From Pseudoalteromonas undina (GTDB lineage Bacteria; Pseudomonadota; Gammaproteobacteria; Enterobacterales; Alteromonadaceae), in assembly GCF_000238275.3 (NCBI RefSeq), contig NZ_AHCF03000002.1, positions 434,001 through 498,000 on the forward strand: 64,000 nucleotides of DNA. Direction: 5' to 3'. The notes under the pieces were generated by a model. The model ran no database searches, was not told the DNA's origin, and saw only the letters and a program-made list of their open reading frames with translations. A program made the position numbers and the translations under genes. Positions 19,291-30,100 of the stretch are shown piece by piece (the stretch's first letter is position 1; each line of letters opens with the position of its first letter).

Positions 19291-21471
19291 TTACTCATGC
19301 TTTATTTGTTTAGATAAAAACAAGTTAGTAACGTCTGCGACTTTGATTAACGACTCTTTATCAGCATGACTCCAAGTTACCTTTGAGCCTACACTTTCAC
19401 AACAAATAACACCTAATGGTTTGCTATCAAGTATATAGATGTAATCAAGTAAAGAATAAATATTGAGCGGCTCAAAGTAAGAGTGAGAGAATGGCTTGGT
19501 TACGTCGTTATTTCTGGCGTCGGAGGCGTCGAGTACTTGATTGGTTAAAATATAGTTGAAATAAGCAGGGGAGTTTTCTGTGTATAGAACAGTTCCATTT
19601 GAAACAACATCATTTTCATCAAGGCAAGCTAAGCAATTTAATGCACTGTAATCTTTATTAAATAACCACAGACTGACTCGATTAGCATTGGGAATAAGCG
19701 CTTTTAACTCTTTGCATATTTGCTTTAGTTTCCTGTTACTAGAAACATTAGGATCGCTAATTTTTACTGCTAAGTTTTTTAAGTTAAGGTTTTTAGGATT
19801 ATAAACATTGAGTAAGCTATTGAGCTTAGCTTTATCAAACGGTTTAGTTAAGTAGCCATCCATACCAATATCTAAATAATGCTCAATGTCTTGTTTTAGG
19901 GTATTTGCTGTCATAGCTATAATTGGAACTGTTTTACCTGCAGGGAGTGCTCTAATAGCCTGTGTGGCTTTTATGCCATCCATTTCAGGCATTTGTATAT
20001 CCATGAAAATTAAGTCTACCGAGTGCTCTTTGAAGTACTTAACACATTCTTTACCATCCTCTGCGATAATTAAATTAGCATTATGTGCTTTGAGCATTTT
20101 AACGATAATAAGCTGATTTATTTTATTATCTTCGGCAATTAATACAGTACAACCTTTCAGGTTTGTTATATCAGAGCCCTGCTTTGCTACTGATGGTAAT
20201 AAAGCAAGCTCAAAGCTTTGCTCATAGGTAAATGTGGAGCCCTTACCTATTTTGCTGGTAAAGCTAAGCTTCCCTTGCATTAATTCACTCAAGCGAGCAC
20301 AAATTGATAAGCCTAAACCTGTCCCCCCATATTCTCTTGAAGTTGATGAGTCTGCCTGATGAAACTCTTTAAATAAATGTTCTTGAACAGTCTCATTAAT
20401 GCCAAGGCCTGTATCAATAACTTCAAATTTGAGTAATTGTGTTTGCAATGTACTGCTTTTAATACTTACTTTCAGTTCGACTTGACCAGTTTTGGTAAAT
20501 TTAATCGCATTTGAGCATAGGTTATTTAAAATTTGCGAAACCCGAAGAGGATCGCCTTTTAAATTCTCTGCTATTTTAGGATCTATCGACTTAATAAGTT
20601 TTATACCTTTAGCAGACGCTTGCTGTAACTGGGGTTTTATTACATCGCTAATAACGTCATTAAGATTGAAGTTGATATGTTCAATCTCTAATTTACCAGC
20701 CTCAATTTTAGAAAAGTCTAAAATATCGTTTACAATATTTGATAAGTAATGTGCTGACTTTAATATACTTTTTAAGGTGTTATCTTTTTCCTCTGTTGTG
20801 CCTTCTGATATGGCAAACTCAGCTAAATTTAAAATCCCATGTAATGGGGTTCTCAACTCATGAGTCATATTTGCCAAAAATTTACTTTTTGTGTTATTGG
20901 CTGTATCAGCTTCTTCTTTTAACTTTTCTAGTTGTTTATTATGTGCTTTTTGTTTTTCTAATGCCATCACTAGCTTTTTATTATTAAGTCTAAGCTCTAA
21001 TTGCGCAATAACTTCTTTGCTCAAAACCGTGAGTGCATTTATCTGTTTGCTTGAGAGCTTTTTTGGTTTATCGCTAATAACACATAACGTACCAATAGCA
21101 TTGCCTCTAGGAGTTATAAGAGGTGCACCTGCATAAAAGCGAATATTTGGGTCGTTTGTAACCAAGGGATTATCGTGAAAGCGGGTATCAGTAAGTGCAT
21201 TTTGAACTTCGAACACTTGGTTTTCTAAAATTGCGTGAGAACAAAACGAGATATCCCGTGCGGTTTCGTCTACATCAATACCTTGCTTTGATTTAAACCA
21301 TTGCCTGTCGGGATCAACAAGACTTATTAGTGAGATTGGCGTTTCACAAATATCAGATGCAAGCTGGGTTAAGTCGTCAAAGGATTTCTCAGCTTCAGTG
21401 TCTAAAACGTCATACTCATATAGGTCTTTTAGCCGTGATAGTTCATCTTCAGGTGTTGACGCTTTTATCAT
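19291..21471 (-). CDS. Hybrid sensor histidine kinase, GAF-HK-REC-GAF
   Basis: A 726-residue cytoplasmic protein with no membrane segment. An N-terminal GAF domain (about 25-165; DRQWFKSKQG, FYAGAPL) is followed by a coiled coil (about 165-195). HisKA has His204 in MTHELRTPL. The HATPase domain (about 305-420) has the N-box LNNLCSNAIKF and GTGLGLSI. The receiver domain (about 440-555) has phospho-acceptor Asp491 in FMDIQMPEMDG. A C-terminal region (about 575-720) looks like a second GAF domain (SLWLFNKDYS, GVICCES), which is an uncommon position. No cognate output regulator is adjacent. The ligand is unknown. Confidence 0.88.
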   Translation of the reverse strand: MIKASTPEDELSRLKDLYEYDVLDTEAEKSFDDLTQLASDICETPISLISLVDPDRQWFKSKQGIDVDETARDISFCSHAILENQVFEVQNALTDTRFHDNPLVTNDPNIRFYAGAPLITPRGNAIGTLCVISDKPKKLSSKQINALTVLSKEVIAQLELRLNNKKLVMALEKQKAHNKQLEKLKEEADTANNTKSKFLANMTHELRTPLHGILNLAEFAISEGTTEEKDNTLKSILKSAHYLSNIVNDILDFSKIEAGKLEIEHINFNLNDVISDVIKPQLQQASAKGIKLIKSIDPKIAENLKGDPLRVSQILNNLCSNAIKFTKTGQVELKVSIKSSTLQTQLLKFEVIDTGLGINETVQEHLFKEFHQADSSTSREYGGTGLGLSICARLSELMQGKLSFTSKIGKGSTFTYEQSFELALLPSVAKQGSDITNLKGCTVLIAEDNKINQLIIVKMLKAHNANLIIAEDGKECVKYFKEHSVDLIFMDIQMPEMDGIKATQAIRALPAGKTVPIIAMTANTLKQDIEHYLDIGMDGYLTKPFDKAKLNSLLNVYNPKNLNLKNLAVKISDPNVSSNRKLKQICKELKALIPNANRVSLWLFNKDYSALNCLACLDENDVVSNGTVLYTENSPAYFNYILTNQVLDASDARNNDVTKPFSHSYFEPLNIYSLLDYIYILDSKPLGVICCESVGSKVTWSHADKESLIKVADVTNLFLSKQIKHE

Positions 21472-21619
21472 TATGTAACCTTGTTTTTGATATGCCTAAC
21501 AATGAGTAATTGAATAAAAATAATAATGGATGCGCGAGCGTAAAATGCAATTAAATTATTATGCTCAAGTAGTTAGCTTATATGACCTTAATAGTTTTTG
21601 CTAATTGATTTAAAACTGC

Positions 21620-23314
21620 TCAATCAACAATTCTATTACGGCCTTTCGTTTTTGCCTCGTATAAATAGTCATCAACATATTTCAAGCTGTTTTGTAAGCT
21701 GATAGAGCCATCATGAGTAAGTAGCCCAATACTTACCGTAAAGCTAATATTAAAATTGCGATAGTAAACTTTATGTTCATTTACTGCGTGTTTTATTCGC
21801 TCAGCGGCTTGCTTAGCTTCTGCTTTGTTTGTGTTGGGCATAATAATTAAAAACTCTTCACCGCCCAGGCGAAATACAAAATCTTGTTTTCTCGTTAAAG
21901 CGCGTAATGTATTGGTAAGCTCTTTTAAGCTTAAATCACCAGCTTCGTGACCATAGTTATCATTTATTGCTTTAAAATGGTCTATGTCGAGCATTAATAA
22001 CGAAATATAGGTATTTTTATTCTGCGTTTTTAATAGCTCATCGCTGAGTGTTCTGTATAAAGTTCGTCTATTTAAACAGCCTGTAAGTGGGTCTATATTG
22101 GCTTGTTTTTCTAGCTCTTGATTAAGAGAAGAGAGCTCTTGAGTACGCGCCTGAATACGCTGCTCTAAACTGGTATTAAGCGCGATCAGTTTGTGTTCTA
22201 TGTTTATTTCTTTGGTTACGTCGTTTTGAACAGCAAAATAATAAGCTACTTTTCCATCTCTAAAAATGGGTGATATGGCCAGTTCATTCCAATAAGGGTC
22301 GCCACTTTTTGTGTAGTTTAAAATTCTTGTAGTTATGGGGAGCCCTTTTTTAAGATGAATTTTGAGTTGCTCTATTGTGTTGGCATCAGTTTTTTCACCT
22401 TGTAAAATAGAGCCAAGCTTTTTACCTTCTACTTGATTCAGTGGGTAGCCTGTAATTCTTTCAAATGAGCCATTTACCCAAATAACACGCTTGTCTTTAT
22501 CGGCAATCACCATTCCTACTGTGGTTTCTTTGAGTGCAGTAACTAAAAAGTCCCGCTCCAGAGCTATTTTTTCACTCCCTGATATGTCTTGAAAAATGCC
22601 ATATAGCTTCGTGATTTCACCGTTTAAATCTCTCGATACATTGCCGCTTGATATTACAGTGCGCTCTTGTAGATCGTCGTCTACAACACGAAGCTTTATA
22701 CAACTCCATTCTTGTCCGCATGCAAGAGCTTGCTCGACCGCATCTGTTATTTTGGATTTGTCATCTTCATGATAAAAATTTATTGCAGTATCTAGTTGAG
22801 GGGAATAGTTACTCGGTGAAACACCATGAATGGTATAAATTTCATCGGTCCAAAATAATTGGTTAGTTTTACAGTCGAGTTGCCAATAGCCTACCTTTAA
22901 AACTTCGCCGGCATTTTCTATGATGGTTTGTAATTCGTTATTGCTAATAACAGACGACACTTGGGCAAAGTGCTGGTTAAAAACTAAAACCATATGTTGG
23001 TGTTGGTTTTGCTGCACGCTGTGTAAGCAACAATTTAGTTTAATGGAGTAATCGGTTGCTAATGTTAGTTCAATATCAAATTGGTCTAACTCATTATGTT
23101 GCGATTTTAGTGCGAGAATTTGTTGTTGTAATAGAGCTTTGCTTTCAGTAGTACAACAGCCATAAAGGCTTTCAATGGTGGGTACTTTTTTAGCTGCAAC
23201 ATTTAGCTCTGACCACCTTGGAGAAAGATAACTAAGCTGATTATTATTATCAAATACCATTAAAAGAAAATTACACTTTTCTAGCAGCGCAATATTTATG
23301 TCTTTAATATCCAT
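21620..23314 (-). CDS. PAS-PAS-PAS diguanylate cyclase
   Basis: A 564-residue protein that makes cyclic-di-GMP from GTP. Three PAS-type domains lie at about 1-120, 130-255 (with a PAC-like tail) and 262-385, followed by a coiled coil and a GGDEF domain (about 400-564). The active-site motif is GGEEF (RLGGEEFLII). Five residues before it the inhibitory RxxD site is present as RKQD, so product inhibition is expected. The start at 23314 is preferred because GGGAGCTT lies just upstream. The ORF is open 51 bases further, with only a hydrophobic extension of doubtful reality. It is soluble. Its signal is unknown. Confidence 0.92.
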   Translation of the reverse strand: MDIKDINIALLEKCNFLLMVFDNNNQLSYLSPRWSELNVAAKKVPTIESLYGCCTTESKALLQQQILALKSQHNELDQFDIELTLATDYSIKLNCCLHSVQQNQHQHMVLVFNQHFAQVSSVISNNELQTIIENAGEVLKVGYWQLDCKTNQLFWTDEIYTIHGVSPSNYSPQLDTAINFYHEDDKSKITDAVEQALACGQEWSCIKLRVVDDDLQERTVISSGNVSRDLNGEITKLYGIFQDISGSEKIALERDFLVTALKETTVGMVIADKDKRVIWVNGSFERITGYPLNQVEGKKLGSILQGEKTDANTIEQLKIHLKKGLPITTRILNYTKSGDPYWNELAISPIFRDGKVAYYFAVQNDVTKEINIEHKLIALNTSLEQRIQARTQELSSLNQELEKQANIDPLTGCLNRRTLYRTLSDELLKTQNKNTYISLLMLDIDHFKAINDNYGHEAGDLSLKELTNTLRALTRKQDFVFRLGGEEFLIIMPNTNKAEAKQAAERIKHAVNEHKVYYRNFNISFTVSIGLLTHDGSISLQNSLKYVDDYLYEAKTKGRNRIVD

Positions 23315-23533
23315 AAGCTCCCTACATATGAAAAGTATTACAACAATAAGGTTGAGTATAGACACCTTCTTTTATTTTTTCAGTTCAAGACAGTGTTAAT
23401 AGTGGTCAGAATTCTTACTAAAAGTGTATTTCAGGTTTGTTTTTATCACTTTCCTGATAAGGTATTGGTTGTATAACAATATTTTAACGTTATTTCGTTG
23501 TTGTTAACGCAGAACGAATCACTGGAGAGTTTA

Positions 23534-24835
23534 ATGAGCATATTTCGATTGAGTGTTGTTACCTCGTTTTTTTTCGCTGCTAATCTCTGTGCTACTAGTG
23601 CACATGCAAATACTAAAGTAATTCATGCAGGAGAGTTATTGGCTATTCCCGGAGAAAAACCACAACAAAAACAAACCGTAGTAATAGAAAATGGCAAAAT
23701 AGTTTCGGTATCAGCGGGCTTTTTACCCATCACTCGTTTTGGCGAAGATGCTCAGTTAATCGATTTATCGACCCGCTTTGTTATGCCAGGGCTTATGGAT
23801 ATGCATGTGCATTTACAAGGTGAACTTGGCCCTGATAATAAAAAAGAGCTGGTGGAAATGTCTGATGCAGATGTAGCAATGCGCAGTGTGCATTTTGCTA
23901 ACAAAACTCTTATGGCGGGCTTTACTACTGTGCGTGATGTGGGAAGTCAAAGCGAGCAAATGTATGCATTACGTAAAGGCGTAGAAAATGGTTGGGTTGA
24001 TGGGCCGCGTATTATTGCTGGTGCTGGCGTTACTATTACTGGCGGACACTTAGATGTTGATGGTATGAGCCCTGATTTACTCACCATAAAAACACCGCCA
24101 ACAGTGTGTGATGGCGCTATTGAATGCCGTAAAAAAACTCGCTATGCAATTAAATACGGGGCTGATTTAATTAAAGTTGCTTCTACCGGTGGCGTGCTTT
24201 CGGATACTACTACGGGCACAGGGCAGCAAATGCAAGACGATGAACTTAAAGCTGTAGTTGATACAGCGCATGGTTTAGGGCGAAAAGTAGCTAGTCATGC
24301 GCATGCCGCTCAAGGTATTAATGCAGCATTACGTGCGGGCGTTGATAGCATAGAGCACGGTAGTTACACCGATGATGAAGGCATTAAATTATTTAAAGAA
24401 ACAGGGGCTTATTTAGTCCCTACTTTGCTTGCAGGACACACCGTAGTTGGGTTAGCAAAAAACAGTGACTTTATGTCTGCGTCAATTAAAAGTAAAGCAA
24501 TTAGAGTAGGGGGCGATATGCTCAACAATTTTACTAAGGCATATAAGGCCGGGGTAAACATTGCATTTGGTACCGACAGTGGCGTATCTAAGCACGGCAT
24601 TAACGCAACAGAAGCGGTATTAATGCATCAAGCAGGTATGACTCCTGCTGATATTTTAAAATCGGCAACCGTCAATGCTGCTGATTTAATTGATATGAGC
24701 CAGCGCTTGGGCACCATAGAGCCTGGTAAGTTTGCTGATATTATTGCTTTGGACACCAGCCCACTTAGCGATATTAGCGCTTTAATGGATGTCGATTTTG
24801 TAATGAAAGAAGGCACGATTTTTAAACACCAATAA
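23534..24835 (+). CDS. Exported amidohydrolase
   Basis: A 433-residue amidohydrolase-superfamily enzyme of the imidazolonepropionase/prolidase-like branch. A signal peptide (about 1-25, ending AHA) directs it to the periplasm. Metal-binding His91 and His93 lie in MDMHVHLQG, a candidate carbamylated Lys in GADLIKVASTGG, further His in SHAHAAQG, and the catalytic Asp in FGTDSG. The start is taken at 23534 (GGAGAGTTT immediately upstream) rather than the upstream in-frame codon. It leads a unit with a formamidase-like hydrolase and kynureninase (125 bp and then 2 bp spacings). The natural substrate is unproven. Confidence 0.85.
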   Translation: MSIFRLSVVTSFFFAANLCATSAHANTKVIHAGELLAIPGEKPQQKQTVVIENGKIVSVSAGFLPITRFGEDAQLIDLSTRFVMPGLMDMHVHLQGELGPDNKKELVEMSDADVAMRSVHFANKTLMAGFTTVRDVGSQSEQMYALRKGVENGWVDGPRIIAGAGVTITGGHLDVDGMSPDLLTIKTPPTVCDGAIECRKKTRYAIKYGADLIKVASTGGVLSDTTTGTGQQMQDDELKAVVDTAHGLGRKVASHAHAAQGINAALRAGVDSIEHGSYTDDEGIKLFKETGAYLVPTLLAGHTVVGLAKNSDFMSASIKSKAIRVGGDMLNNFTKAYKAGVNIAFGTDSGVSKHGINATEAVLMHQAGMTPADILKSATVNAADLIDMSQRLGTIEPGKFADIIALDTSPLSDISALMDVDFVMKEGTIFKHQ

Positions 24836-24959
24836 ATACCCTATTTATTTTATTAATAATGACGCAATAACGCTGGTAGGTCGTATAAAAATTTTTATAA
24901 ATGGCTACTGGCGTTTTTTGTCATACCGCTTTTAAGGTTATAAAAGGAAGTATTTTATT

Positions 24960-25790
24960 TTGAAGAGCTTAATAGTTTTATTTTTAGTTGTATGGCCTTT
25001 TTTGGTTAATGCCAACGCGCAGATAGTTGAATTTCCTGATGTAAATAATAATGTGGCATACGCAAGTGTGGTTTCATTGGGATTTAACCCTGCGGATGAA
25101 GAAATAGCATATGGGGATAATGAATCGCAGTTCGCATTACTTTGGCGCGCAAAACAAATACAGCCGCAAAACCCGTTAGTTATTTTACTTCATGGTGGTT
25201 GTTGGCTAAGTGCATACGATATTAAACATACCTATGCGTTAAGTACGGGGCTTGCACAAGCTGGTTTTAATGTATGGTCTTTAGAGTATAGAAGAAGCGG
25301 CGCAAGCGGTGGTGGCTGGCCTACAACGTTTAATGATGTAAAAGCCGGAATTTTAGCGGTAAGTAAATATAATAATGGCGAGTTTAAATTAGCTGACTCG
25401 GTTGTGGTAGGACACTCCGCTGGTGGGCATTTAGCTCTACTTGCTGGTGGTGAAATTGATCAGCTCAAAGGGGTTATTGGCTTAGCCCCTATTACTGATA
25501 TAAAAGCGTATGCACGCGGTAATAACAGCTGTCAAAAAGTGACAAAGGATTTTATGCAAGGTATGCCAACTGATAAACCCAAGGCTTACACGCAAGCGAA
25601 CCCGAGCGAGCAGTCGCTTCATCCACAGAGTATTATTTTACAAGGTGACCGAGATACCATCGTGCCAGCTTTTAATTTAGAGCAGCTTAAACGACCTGTG
25701 GTTATGCTAGATGGTGTGGGGCATTTTGATTGGATCCACCCAGGTTCTGAGGCATTTAAGACACTAATACAAAACTTGAATGAGAAGTAA
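24960..25790 (+). CDS. Kynurenine-formamidase-like alpha/beta hydrolase, exported
   Basis: A 276-residue hydrolase starting at TTG with AAGGAAG about 10 bases upstream. An apparent signal peptide (about 1-20) precedes the hydrolase fold. The HGGCW oxyanion motif (about 78-82) and GHSAGGH with Ser153 are characteristic of arylformamidases. Asp232 and His255 complete the triad. The gene is 2 bases from kynureninase, so hydrolysis of N-formylkynurenine is the leading proposal. A signal peptide would be odd, because the known enzyme is cytosolic, and a shorter internal start cannot be excluded. Confidence 0.75.
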   Translation: MKSLIVLFLVVWPFLVNANAQIVEFPDVNNNVAYASVVSLGFNPADEEIAYGDNESQFALLWRAKQIQPQNPLVILLHGGCWLSAYDIKHTYALSTGLAQAGFNVWSLEYRRSGASGGGWPTTFNDVKAGILAVSKYNNGEFKLADSVVVGHSAGGHLALLAGGEIDQLKGVIGLAPITDIKAYARGNNSCQKVTKDFMQGMPTDKPKAYTQANPSEQSLHPQSIILQGDRDTIVPAFNLEQLKRPVVMLDGVGHFDWIHPGSEAFKTLIQNLNEK

Positions 25791-25792
25791 TA

Positions 25793-27028
25793 ATGAATTT
25801 TAATGAGATTGTAGCGCTTGATAAAGCCGATCCGCTGGCTAATAAACGTGATGAATTTGATTTACCCGCAGACACTATTTATCTCGATGGTAACTCATTA
25901 GGGGCTTTGCCTAAAGCCGTAAAATCGCGCGTAGCTGAGGTGGTAAGTCAGCAATGGGGTAGCCATTTAATTAGAAGTTGGAATGATCACCAATGGATTG
26001 ATTTACCAACTCTGGTAGGAGAGAAAGTAGCGCCGATTATTGGCGCAGCAAAAGGCCAAGTGATTTGTTGTGACTCGATTTCAGTTAACTTATTTAAACT
26101 GTTAAGTAGTGCATTATCGTTAAACCCTGAGCGAAATGTGGTGTTATCCACCAAGGATAACTTTCCTACTGACTTATACATGGTACAGGGGCTAAGTGAG
26201 CTATTAGGCCCCGACTTATGTCAGCTTAAATTAGTGGCAGAGCAAAGTATTGAGCAAAACCTTAATGATTCAGTGGCTGTGTTGCTATTAACGCAGGTCA
26301 ACTTTAGAACCGGTCAGTTGCTGGATATGCAAAAGCTTACCCAGTTAGCCCACGAGAAAGGCATTTTGGTGATATGGGATCTAGCCCATAGTGCGGGAGC
26401 TTTACCGGTTGAACTTGATAACTGTAATGCTGATTTTGCCGTTGGCTGTGGCTATAAATACTTAAACGGTGGCCCAGGCTCACCTGCATTTTTATATGTG
26501 GCTAAACGCCACCAAGCTGCTGTAAAGCAACCCTTATCAGGTTGGATGGGTCATGCCAAACCATTTGCTTTTGATGCAATATATCAAGGTGCTGATACTA
26601 TAAATCAGTATTTATGCGGTACACCCAGTGTGATTGCGATGAGTGCTTTAGATGCTGCGCTTGATGTATGGCAAGACGTAGACATTTCTCAAGTAAGAGA
26701 AAAGTCGATTGCACTTGCTGACGTATTTATTAAATTAGTACAAACACATTCATGCTTAAGTGATTTACGCTTATGTTCCACTGAAAATTCGAGCCAAAGA
26801 GGCAGCCAACTAGCATTTTCACATACCGATGCGTTTGCTATATGCCAAGCGTTAATTGAAAAAGGGGTAATTGCAGATTTTCGTGCGCCTAATATTTTAC
26901 GTTTTGGTTTTACACCTCTTTACACCTCGTTTGAAGAGATTTGGCAGGCAGTAACTATTTTAGCTGAGGTAGTTAAAAGCCAGCTATATACCCAGCCACG
27001 TTTTAATTTAGCGGGTAAAGTGACGTAA
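25793..27028 (+). CDS. kynU: Kynureninase
   Basis: A 411-residue PLP-dependent enzyme that cleaves kynurenine (or 3-hydroxykynurenine) to anthranilate (or 3-hydroxyanthranilate) and alanine. The N-terminus shows IYLDGNSLGALP. The Schiff-base Lys222 lies in GCGYKYLNGGPGS. Length fits the family (about 410-465). Tryptophan 2,3-dioxygenase, the first enzyme of the pathway, is not in the window. The 2-bp spacing from the upstream hydrolase indicates a shared transcript. A hairpin follows. Confidence 0.92.
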   Translation: MNFNEIVALDKADPLANKRDEFDLPADTIYLDGNSLGALPKAVKSRVAEVVSQQWGSHLIRSWNDHQWIDLPTLVGEKVAPIIGAAKGQVICCDSISVNLFKLLSSALSLNPERNVVLSTKDNFPTDLYMVQGLSELLGPDLCQLKLVAEQSIEQNLNDSVAVLLLTQVNFRTGQLLDMQKLTQLAHEKGILVIWDLAHSAGALPVELDNCNADFAVGCGYKYLNGGPGSPAFLYVAKRHQAAVKQPLSGWMGHAKPFAFDAIYQGADTINQYLCGTPSVIAMSALDAALDVWQDVDISQVREKSIALADVFIKLVQTHSCLSDLRLCSTENSSQRGSQLAFSHTDAFAICQALIEKGVIADFRAPNILRFGFTPLYTSFEEIWQAVTILAEVVKSQLYTQPRFNLAGKVT

Positions 27029-27035
27029 CTTTATG

Positions 27036-27060
27036 ATGAGCCATTATTATAATGGCTCAT
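27036..27060 (+). terminator. Terminator-like hairpin after kynU
   Basis: ATGAGCCATTA pairs perfectly with TAATGGCTCAT over a 3-base loop. No strong T run follows. Confidence 0.55.
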
Positions 27061-27122
27061 AGCGTTTCTCAAGTTAAAAAAGGCATAGCGTTAGCAGAAT
27101 CACTAGCAGCGCCTTTAGGTTA

Positions 27123-30100
27123 TTATTGCTCTTTTTCTAGATGAAAGTAATTAAGTTGTACTCTCATCTCGGTAGCTTGTTCTGCCATTTGACGTGCCGC
27201 CGCCATTGTTTCTTCTGTAATCGCTGAGTTAGCCTGAGTTAGCCCCGTTAACCGTTGTACAACAAGATTAACCTCTTTAATTGCTTGCTCTTGTGCGGAG
27301 GTTGAGTGCGCTATATGTATTATATTTTTATTAACATCGCTAACAGCTTGCATTATGTGTTTTAGTTTTTTCCCTGAAGTGTCGGCTAATTCAGTTCCAA
27401 GTGCTATTTTTTGATTACTATTTACAATAATACTTTTTATCTGCTTCGCAGATTTAGCACTACGCCCCGCTAAATCACCGACTTCATTAGCGACTACAGC
27501 AAAGCCTCTTCCGTGGTCGCCAGCCCTAGCTGCTTCTACGGCGGCATTAAGTGATAGCAAGTTAGTTTGAAAAGCGAGGTTGTCAATAACCGAAAGTATT
27601 TCGTTAATATCTTTACTGGCTTCATTTACTTCATCAATCGCGCTAACAGTCTGTATTGATAATTGGTTTCCTTCTTCAGCGATTTGCTCTGCATTGCTTG
27701 CCAATGCCACGGCACTTTTTGATTGTTCAGATACTTTAGTTAGCTCATCTAGCATTTGCTCAGTACTTGAGCTTGCCTCTTCAAGGTTGGCAGCTTGCTC
27801 TTCTGTGCGTTTACTTATTTCAGTATTACTTGAAGCTATTTCACCTGCATTTTGCATAACCTGGCCAGCTGATACTTGAATCTCTTGAATGACATTGGTT
27901 AATTTAAAGATGGTCGCGTTGGTGTCGTTTTTTAGGGTGTTGAATACGCCTTGATATTGCCCCTCTATATTTTTGGTAAGGTCACCTTTAGCTAAGTTTG
28001 ACAAAACGCTACTTACTTCATTTATAGCTAATGAAACTAATGAGGTAGACTCATTAACATTATTTTTTAAATCTTCCAATTGGCCTTGCAATGGTTGTTT
28101 TAATTGATGAGAAAAATCGCCATTTGCCATTGCAGCCATTACTTGATTAAGATCATTTATGACATGTTCAAGGTTTGTTACCGAGTGGTTTATATCTGTT
28201 TTTAGACTATTTAGCTGGCCTGTCATAGTCGATGAAATAGTATGATCAAAGCGCCCCTGACTAATTGCTAGCATGACTGATGAAATTTCAGTTAGAGCAT
28301 TATCAATAGCAGTGATTGATGTATTGATGTTACTTTTTAACTGCTCAAGTTGACCGCTGGCTTCACCTTTAATCATTTTTTTAAAGTCACCTTTACTAAC
28401 AAAGGACATGACTTCACCTATTTCATTCATTACATTATTTAAATTAGCCATACTGGAATTAATATCTTGTTTTAAAATATCAAGCTGTCCAGCTAAGGGG
28501 GCATCTAATTGCGCTGAAAACTGGCCCTGTCGTAATGCACTCATAACGTCACTAATACCATCTATGGCAATACTTAAGCTATTCACTGAGTTATTCACGC
28601 TGTCTTTTAGCTGGGCAAGTTTTCCTTTAGCTGGATAGGTAATTTGCTCTTTAAAGTTACCTTGCTCTACGTTAGCCATAATATCTACGATACTATTCAT
28701 TGTGTTGTTTATTGAGGAAAGCGATTGGTTAATATTACTTTTTAAGGTGCCTAATTCGCCTGACATTGAGGCATTAATTTGAATATCAAATTGACCATCA
28801 GCCATAGCAATCGCAATGTTATTTAATTCGTTTATTGCCCCGTTTAGTGAACTTGCGCAATCGTTGGTTGCTTGTTTTAACGTATCTAACTCTCCTCGAC
28901 ATGGTGCTTCAATACGTTGATCAAATTTACCCGCAGCCATTTGGTTCATAACGCGATTTGTTTCACTAATAGATAACTGTAGAGCATCAAGAAGAGTGTT
29001 AAATGCTTGAGTGCTAACGCCTATTTCATCGCTTGAATAGACTGTTGCTCGTAATGAAAAGTCACCTTGTTGTTCAACTTTTTTCATCGTATCAGCTAGT
29101 GCATGTATTGGTTTTGTGAGTGTTTTCGCAAACCAATATGCGGCAATGGTAACAATGAAAATAGTGATGAAAAGTATCACAATGAGTTGTTGGGAAAGTG
29201 TGGTTATTGACTCAAAAGCTTCTTGTTCGTCCATTTCTGCTATGAGTGCCCAGCGAACATTAAATACATTTACAGGTGCAAATGCAGAGAGCACCATTTC
29301 ATTGTTATAGTCATTTATAACATGCTGCCCTTTTTCATTTTTTAGTGCTTTGATTACAGATAAGGTATTCACAGTGCCTTTATTTGGGTTTCTAAACGAG
29401 CTTTCTACAGAGTGGTTTTTCGGATCAATATACGAGTCAGAGCGCATTAACCCTTCAGGGCCAACAAGGTAGGTCTCTCCGCTTTCGCCCAACCCGTCAC
29501 GTTCTTTCATAATTGAATTAATATCTTCAATCGATAATTGGGCAGCTAAAATAGCAACCGTTTTACCATCAACAACAATAGGCTTTCCTATAAAGCTTGC
29601 AGGGGCATTATATGAAGGGGAGTACTGTTTATAATCTGCAAAAGCAATTTTTTGTGGGTTGCTGCTGTCTTTTAATTGTCTAAATAGGTTCGCTAAATTA
29701 CTTTTAGCGTAGGGGCCTGTTTGCAGCGATGTTGCAAAGTCTACCTCTTTATAAACAGAGTAAACAATATTGCCATTTGCTGGGTCGATAATGAAAATAT
29801 CGTAGAACTTATTTATATCAGTCATATCGCGTAGATAAGGGTGATATTGGCGGTGCGCTTGCTCGTAAGAGTCTGATTGCTCGGTGGTGGTTAGTTTTTG
29901 TTTTTCACCAATTGGGTTTGGGTTATTAGCTAGATAACGAGATTGCAGCTCAATACTTTTTGGATTCATTTGCTTTAATAGAGATGAAGAAACTGTATCT
30001 GTTGGGTTTAGCTGTTTAAATTTTGGAGCAAAAGACTCTTTATAAAAGCGATTTAGAGACTCTGATGAGGTTGAAGGGGAGGTATTATTAAATCCATCTA

